NCBI GenBank assembly: GCA_029547025.1
Contig: JAKPQA010000359.1
Location: forward strand, 1-64,000
Source of the DNA: Armatimonadota bacterium
GTDB taxonomy: Bacteria > Armatimonadota > Zipacnadia > UBA1398 > JAKPQA01
DNA: 64,000 nt
Direction: 5' to 3'
Below are positions 61,311 to 64,000 of this stretch, in pieces (position 1 is the stretch's first letter; each line of letters starts with the position of its first letter). The translations under genes were made by a program, and so were the position numbers. The notes under the pieces were generated by a model. The model ran no database searches. It was not told the DNA's origin and worked only from the letters and a program-made list of their open reading frames with translations.

Positions 61311-61330
61311 CGTCAACGGGCCGCCGCTAG
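61307..61330. terminator. Short inverted repeat at convergent stop codons
   Basis: CTAGCG (61307-61312) and CGCTAG (61325-61330) flank a 12-nt loop and contain the stop codons of the kinase gene and the SH3b/NlpC gene. The stem is only 6 bp, so terminator activity is uncertain. Confidence 0.3.
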
Positions 61331-62889
61331 TAGACCCGGCGGGCTCCGCAGTAGCTTCCGGCGCGTTCTTTGAGCGGCTGCACGATGACACCGACTCCGC
61401 TGCGGGAGGCATGGACGAAGTTCCCGTTGCCCACGTAGATCCCCACATGGGAGACGCCCGCCGTGTAGGTGTTCGCGAAGAACACCAGGTCGCCGGGAAT
61501 GAGGCGGCTCGGATCGACTGGGGTGCCCACGTCCCACTGCTCGAAGCTCGTGCGCGGCACACGGATGTTATGGTGTTTCAGCACATACTGCACCAGGCCC
61601 GAACAGTCAAATCCGCTGGGTGAGCTGCCTCCGAAAACGTAGGGCGTGCCCACGAATCCCAGGGCATACTGCGCGATCGAGTTGCCCAGACTGGTGGGCT
61701 GACCTGCCGGCGTCTGCGCCGGTGAGATCTGTTGGGCGATACTCTGATCGGTCGCCACGAGCCATCCGGCGACCCAGCCCTCGGCTCCCGACGCGAACCG
61801 GACCAGGAACCATCCATTCGTCGCGCCGATGACGCGCAAGGGCGTCCCGCGGGTCGCTTGGCCGATCAGGTTGAACCCCATGCCCGGACCGGCACGGACA
61901 TTGACCAAGCCCTCCTGAACCAACCCGTCGCCCGAGAGGGCCGTGGCAGCCACGCGCACCTGCGTCGCCGTGATCGTGGTCGGGTCGCGAGGCGCTGATG
62001 ACGCTGCGGGCTGGGAGAGCGTGTCCACGGGCCGGAAGCCCGTCGGGCTCTCACCCGACAGGATCGGCGCGCCAGTACCCGGAGCCCCTCGGCTCAGACT
62101 GCCGAACGGGTCGGCCTGAGGACCCGGGAACTGCGCCCCTCCCTGGAGGCGGATCAGCGGGGCCCCGGGGACGCTGTCGGTCACGTACTGTCGCGACACG
62201 TACCCGGTGGTTCCGGAGTCGAGCCGGACCTTACACCACTCGCTCCCCACCTCGATCACCTGGAAGCGCGTGCCCAGCGCGAGCGAGCAAAGCACCTGGT
62301 GTTGGCCGCCCGGTCCGCTGCGGAGGCACAGATCGTCCCCGCCCGCATAGCGCACCTGGCCCGCCGCGGCGGCGGGGGCGTCGTCGTTGAGGTCATCGTC
62401 GCCGCCGCTCAGGAGCCAGTCGGCAACCCAGCCGATCTCGCCGGTCTCCGGAACGCGGATCTTGCGCCACTGACCCTCGTAGGCCACCACGTCGACACGA
62501 GTTCCCTTGGGCAGGATGCCGACACGGTCGAAGCGCTGTCCGGGGCCGCTCCGGATGTTCACGTCATCGCCGCGAACGTACTTGACGTCCCGTGCCTGGC
62601 CCGCGGGTGGCGTGTCCGAAAGCAAGCGCTCGACGATCCAGCCGGTGGTCTGTTTTGAGGGGACGTAGACCTGACGCCACTCGCCCTGTTGGCCCTTGAG
62701 CCGCAGCTCAGTCCCCGGACTGAGCGTGCACTGAACTGAGGCGGTCAGGCTCGGCGCCGATCGCAGGTTGGCCGCGTCTCCGCCCACGAATCGAACAGGA
62801 TCATCAGCCCTGGACGGCGACACGGTGAGCGCGAGCCCTGCAACTGCCAGGACCCCCGCCCATCGAGAGTTCACCTTCGCTGTCTGCAT
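61327..62889 (-). CDS. Cell-wall endopeptidase with four SH3b repeats and NlpC/P60 domain
   Basis: This 520-residue exported protein has a signal peptide (AGVLAVAGLALTVSPSRA) and four bacterial SH3 repeats, near 32-95, 103-162, 180-238 and 310-380, each with an N-L/I-R-x-G/A-P type start (ANLRSAPS, VNIRSGPG, LCLRSGPG, VNVRAGPG). The NlpC/P60 catalytic domain has FDCSGLV (C429), SHVGIYV (H481) and FVHAS (H493). It likely cleaves peptidoglycan peptides. A linker of ~70 residues separates repeats 3 and 4. Confidence 0.88.
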   Translation of the reverse strand: MQTAKVNSRWAGVLAVAGLALTVSPSRADDPVRFVGGDAANLRSAPSLTASVQCTLSPGTELRLKGQQGEWRQVYVPSKQTTGWIVERLLSDTPPAGQARDVKYVRGDDVNIRSGPGQRFDRVGILPKGTRVDVVAYEGQWRKIRVPETGEIGWVADWLLSGGDDDLNDDAPAAAAGQVRYAGGDDLCLRSGPGGQHQVLCSLALGTRFQVIEVGSEWCKVRLDSGTTGYVSRQYVTDSVPGAPLIRLQGGAQFPGPQADPFGSLSRGAPGTGAPILSGESPTGFRPVDTLSQPAASSAPRDPTTITATQVRVAATALSGDGLVQEGLVNVRAGPGMGFNLIGQATRGTPLRVIGATNGWFLVRFASGAEGWVAGWLVATDQSIAQQISPAQTPAGQPTSLGNSIAQYALGFVGTPYVFGGSSPSGFDCSGLVQYVLKHHNIRVPRTSFEQWDVGTPVDPSRLIPGDLVFFANTYTAGVSHVGIYVGNGNFVHASRSGVGVIVQPLKERAGSYCGARRVY

Positions 62890-63370
62890 AGCGCTCCCGT
62901 CGCGGCGCCGAACCGCCCCCGTCTCATAGCGGGAGGGCCACTCGGCAGGTTCACACGCGACCCCGACACGGTACCATCGGACCCCACGGCCGTCAATGCC
63001 TCACGCGGCCCACGCGGCGATGCGGAGCAGTGTTTGGACACCTCATCGGCGTGGAGGTTTCCCTCTGCGAGCCAGACACGAAGGCCCGTTCGCCGGCAGG
63101 ACCGGAGGCCCATTGGGATCCCTTGGTTGTGCCGACCATCAAGCCTCCTCATGCATCGAGCTCTGGCGGGTCTCTGGTCGGCCGTCGTGCTGTGGGTGGC
63201 GGGGAGTGCATCTCCTGGCTGCATGCCGCTCGGCGGCGTACACTTCCGCCCCGTCTCGCTCTCGCCGCCGAGCTCCAGCCCTCTCGCAGCCGTGTCGAGC
63301 CAGGCGTAGTGGGGGCCGTGGGACCGGGCCGGCTAGCGGCTTCCATCGCAAGCCTGCCGCCGCGCCCTCC
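62890..63370. other. Gap with no strongly supported gene
   Basis: This 481-bp region is upstream of the minus-strand SH3b/NlpC gene and downstream of the H-X9-DG gene. Apart from a weak small lipoprotein candidate (63151-63309), I see no gene, promoter pair or repeat. Confidence 0.4.
63151..63309 (+). CDS. Possible 52-residue lipoprotein
   Basis: The frame begins MHRALAGLWSAVVLWVAGSA and reaches a lipobox-like ASPGC, followed by a short polar tail. There is no ribosome binding site upstream, and the length is marginal. It could be chance in GC-rich DNA. Confidence 0.25.
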   Translation: MHRALAGLWSAVVLWVAGSASPGCMPLGGVHFRPVSLSPPSSSPLAAVSSQA

Positions 63371-63616
63371 CTACTTGCCCTTCTTGCCCGGCTCCCAGAT
63401 CCGCTTGGCCGTCTCGTCCTCGCTGAGGAGCTTCACACGCCCGTCGCCGAAGCAGAGGCTCGCCTTGCCGTCGCGGAACACGCAACCCTCGTGCCCGCCT
63501 GTCGCTTTCCCCTCGCTCGCATCGGCCTCGAAGTAGAGCACGGCCTCGTCCGGGAGCGGGAGTTGGGCGGCCTTGGCCCCCACCGCGTGCCACCGCGCGC
63601 TGCCCCCGCGGCCCAC
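63371..63616 (-). CDS. Small H-X9-DG-type (prepilin C-terminal-like) protein
   Basis: This ~81-residue protein contains HEGCVFRDGKASLCFGDG then RVKLLSED, matching the short C-terminal motif of DUF1559-type pilin-like proteins, but there is no N-terminal prepilin leader. It starts 16 bp after the stop of the gene at 63633 on the same strand, so it is probably in its operon. It could be the detached C-terminal part of a pilin-like protein. The GTG start lacks a good binding site. Confidence 0.5.
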   Translation of the reverse strand: MGRGGSARWHAVGAKAAQLPLPDEAVLYFEADASEGKATGGHEGCVFRDGKASLCFGDGRVKLLSEDETAKRIWEPGKKGK

Positions 63617-63632
63617 CGTGGGATCCGTTCGG

Positions 63633-64000
63633 CTAGAACGTCAACGGGTCGTCTACACTGGGCCCCTGGCCGGGGCTGGGGAGAGCCTTCACTGCCAGGA
63701 TGATCGGTGACAGTCGATGCACGAGGTAGATCTTCGAGTCCTCGATGCTCACGGAGCCCGACTTGGGCAGCACGATCTTCCCCGACGGTGCCCAAGCCAG
63801 GTCCCCGGACGAGTCGACAGTGAAGCACAGCCGGATGCCCTGCTTCTGCGTGAGCGAGGTGGGGTAGGCGTCCCTGGGCAGAGGTAACGCCACCCTCTCC
63901 CCCGGCTTCAGTCTCTGCCGGGCCACCTCCTCAATGGCATTCTGCCGGAACCGCTGCAGGACGACATCGACTGGGCCCGGTGCGCCGTCGTTGAGCGACG
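63633..64000 (-). CDS. C-terminal part of an unidentified gene, cut by the window edge
   Basis: An in-frame sequence continues to the right edge with no start codon (reading ...NAIEEVARQRLKPGERV, then PLPRDAYPTSLTQKQGIRL). The C-terminal ~120 residues are beta-rich and end DPLTF. Only the 3' end is visible, so no function is assigned. The small H-X9-DG gene follows directly. Confidence 0.55.
   Translation of the reverse strand, partial: SLNDGAPGPVDVVLQRFRQNAIEEVARQRLKPGERVALPLPRDAYPTSLTQKQGIRLCFTVDSSGDLAWAPSGKIVLPKSGSVSIEDSKIYLVHRLSPIILAVKALPSPGQGPSVDDPLTF

Noticed and set aside
1-64000. CRISPR arrays, tRNA or rRNA genes, phage or insertion sequence genes
   Set aside because: I found no regularly spaced repeats, no tRNA-like arms and no transposase, integrase or phage structural motif.

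Overview
The window is a 64-kb, very GC-rich bacterial chromosome segment with closely packed genes on both strands, frequent GTG and TTG starts, TAG among the common stop codons, and no rRNA, tRNA, CRISPR array, insertion sequence or phage gene that I can see. Several features recall Armatimonadota, Planctomycetota or similar free-living heterotrophs: many secreted glycan-active proteins, PmoA-like and BNR-repeat proteins, uroporphyrinogen-decarboxylase (URO-D) family proteins outside haem synthesis, a stalk-domain (copper amine oxidase N-terminal) protein, and a pilin-like H-X9-DG fragment. I cannot fix the phylum from the sequence alone.

Layout. (1) 0.4-12 kb: a beta-lactamase-fold hydrolase and a class V aminotransferase, then a secreted glycan-processing block with a protein of unknown function, a clan GH-A glycosidase, an alpha/beta-hydrolase fused to an SGNH esterase, and a beta-helix protein. 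(2) 11-16.6 kb: a minus-strand run of a heavy-metal P1B ATPase, a membrane-embedded spermidine-synthase-like protein and a URO-D family protein. (3) 16.8-24.6 kb: a Gfo/Idh/MocA oxidoreductase, mnmE, an AAC(3)-type acetyltransferase, a BNR/LamG protein, a PmoA-like protein and a sugar isomerase/epimerase. (4) 25-32 kb: a core-metabolism block on the plus strand: fabI, acyl-CoA dehydrogenase, etfB, a ferredoxin-fused etfA, ybaB, recR, pdxS and pdxT. (5) 32-38.3 kb, minus strand: hisG, a zinc-ribbon/TPR membrane protein, a TPR lipoprotein-like or secreted protein, a PilZ protein and queH. (6) 38.5-49.6 kb: a second glycan block with a BNR gene interrupted by an in-frame TAG, a GH42-like protein, a double-VWA membrane protein, a second Gfo/Idh/MocA enzyme, an alginate-lyase-like protein, a PKD/beta-propeller lipoprotein and a second URO-D protein. 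(7) 49.5-56 kb: a dnaE-hisD-tatD-stalk protein operon read on the minus strand. (8) 56-64 kb: two lipoproteins, a DUF123 protein, a hybrid sensor kinase with an N-terminal MEDS domain, an SH3b/NlpC-P60 endopeptidase, a small H-X9-DG protein and a gene cut by the window edge.

How the parts may work together. Extracellular hydrolases, esterases, beta-helix and lyase-like proteins would release and trim polysaccharide. Intracellular Gfo/Idh oxidoreductases, the TIM-barrel isomerase/epimerase and PmoA-like proteins could process oxidised (keto-) sugars. This is inference from gene families. The acyl-CoA dehydrogenase/EtfAB module, with two 4Fe-4S motifs fused to EtfA and a bifurcation-type EtfB signature, is the most interesting biochemical system here because it could couple enoyl/acyl-CoA chemistry to ferredoxin. 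Convergent gene pairs repeatedly overlap by 60-130 bp or share a hairpin that covers both stop codons.
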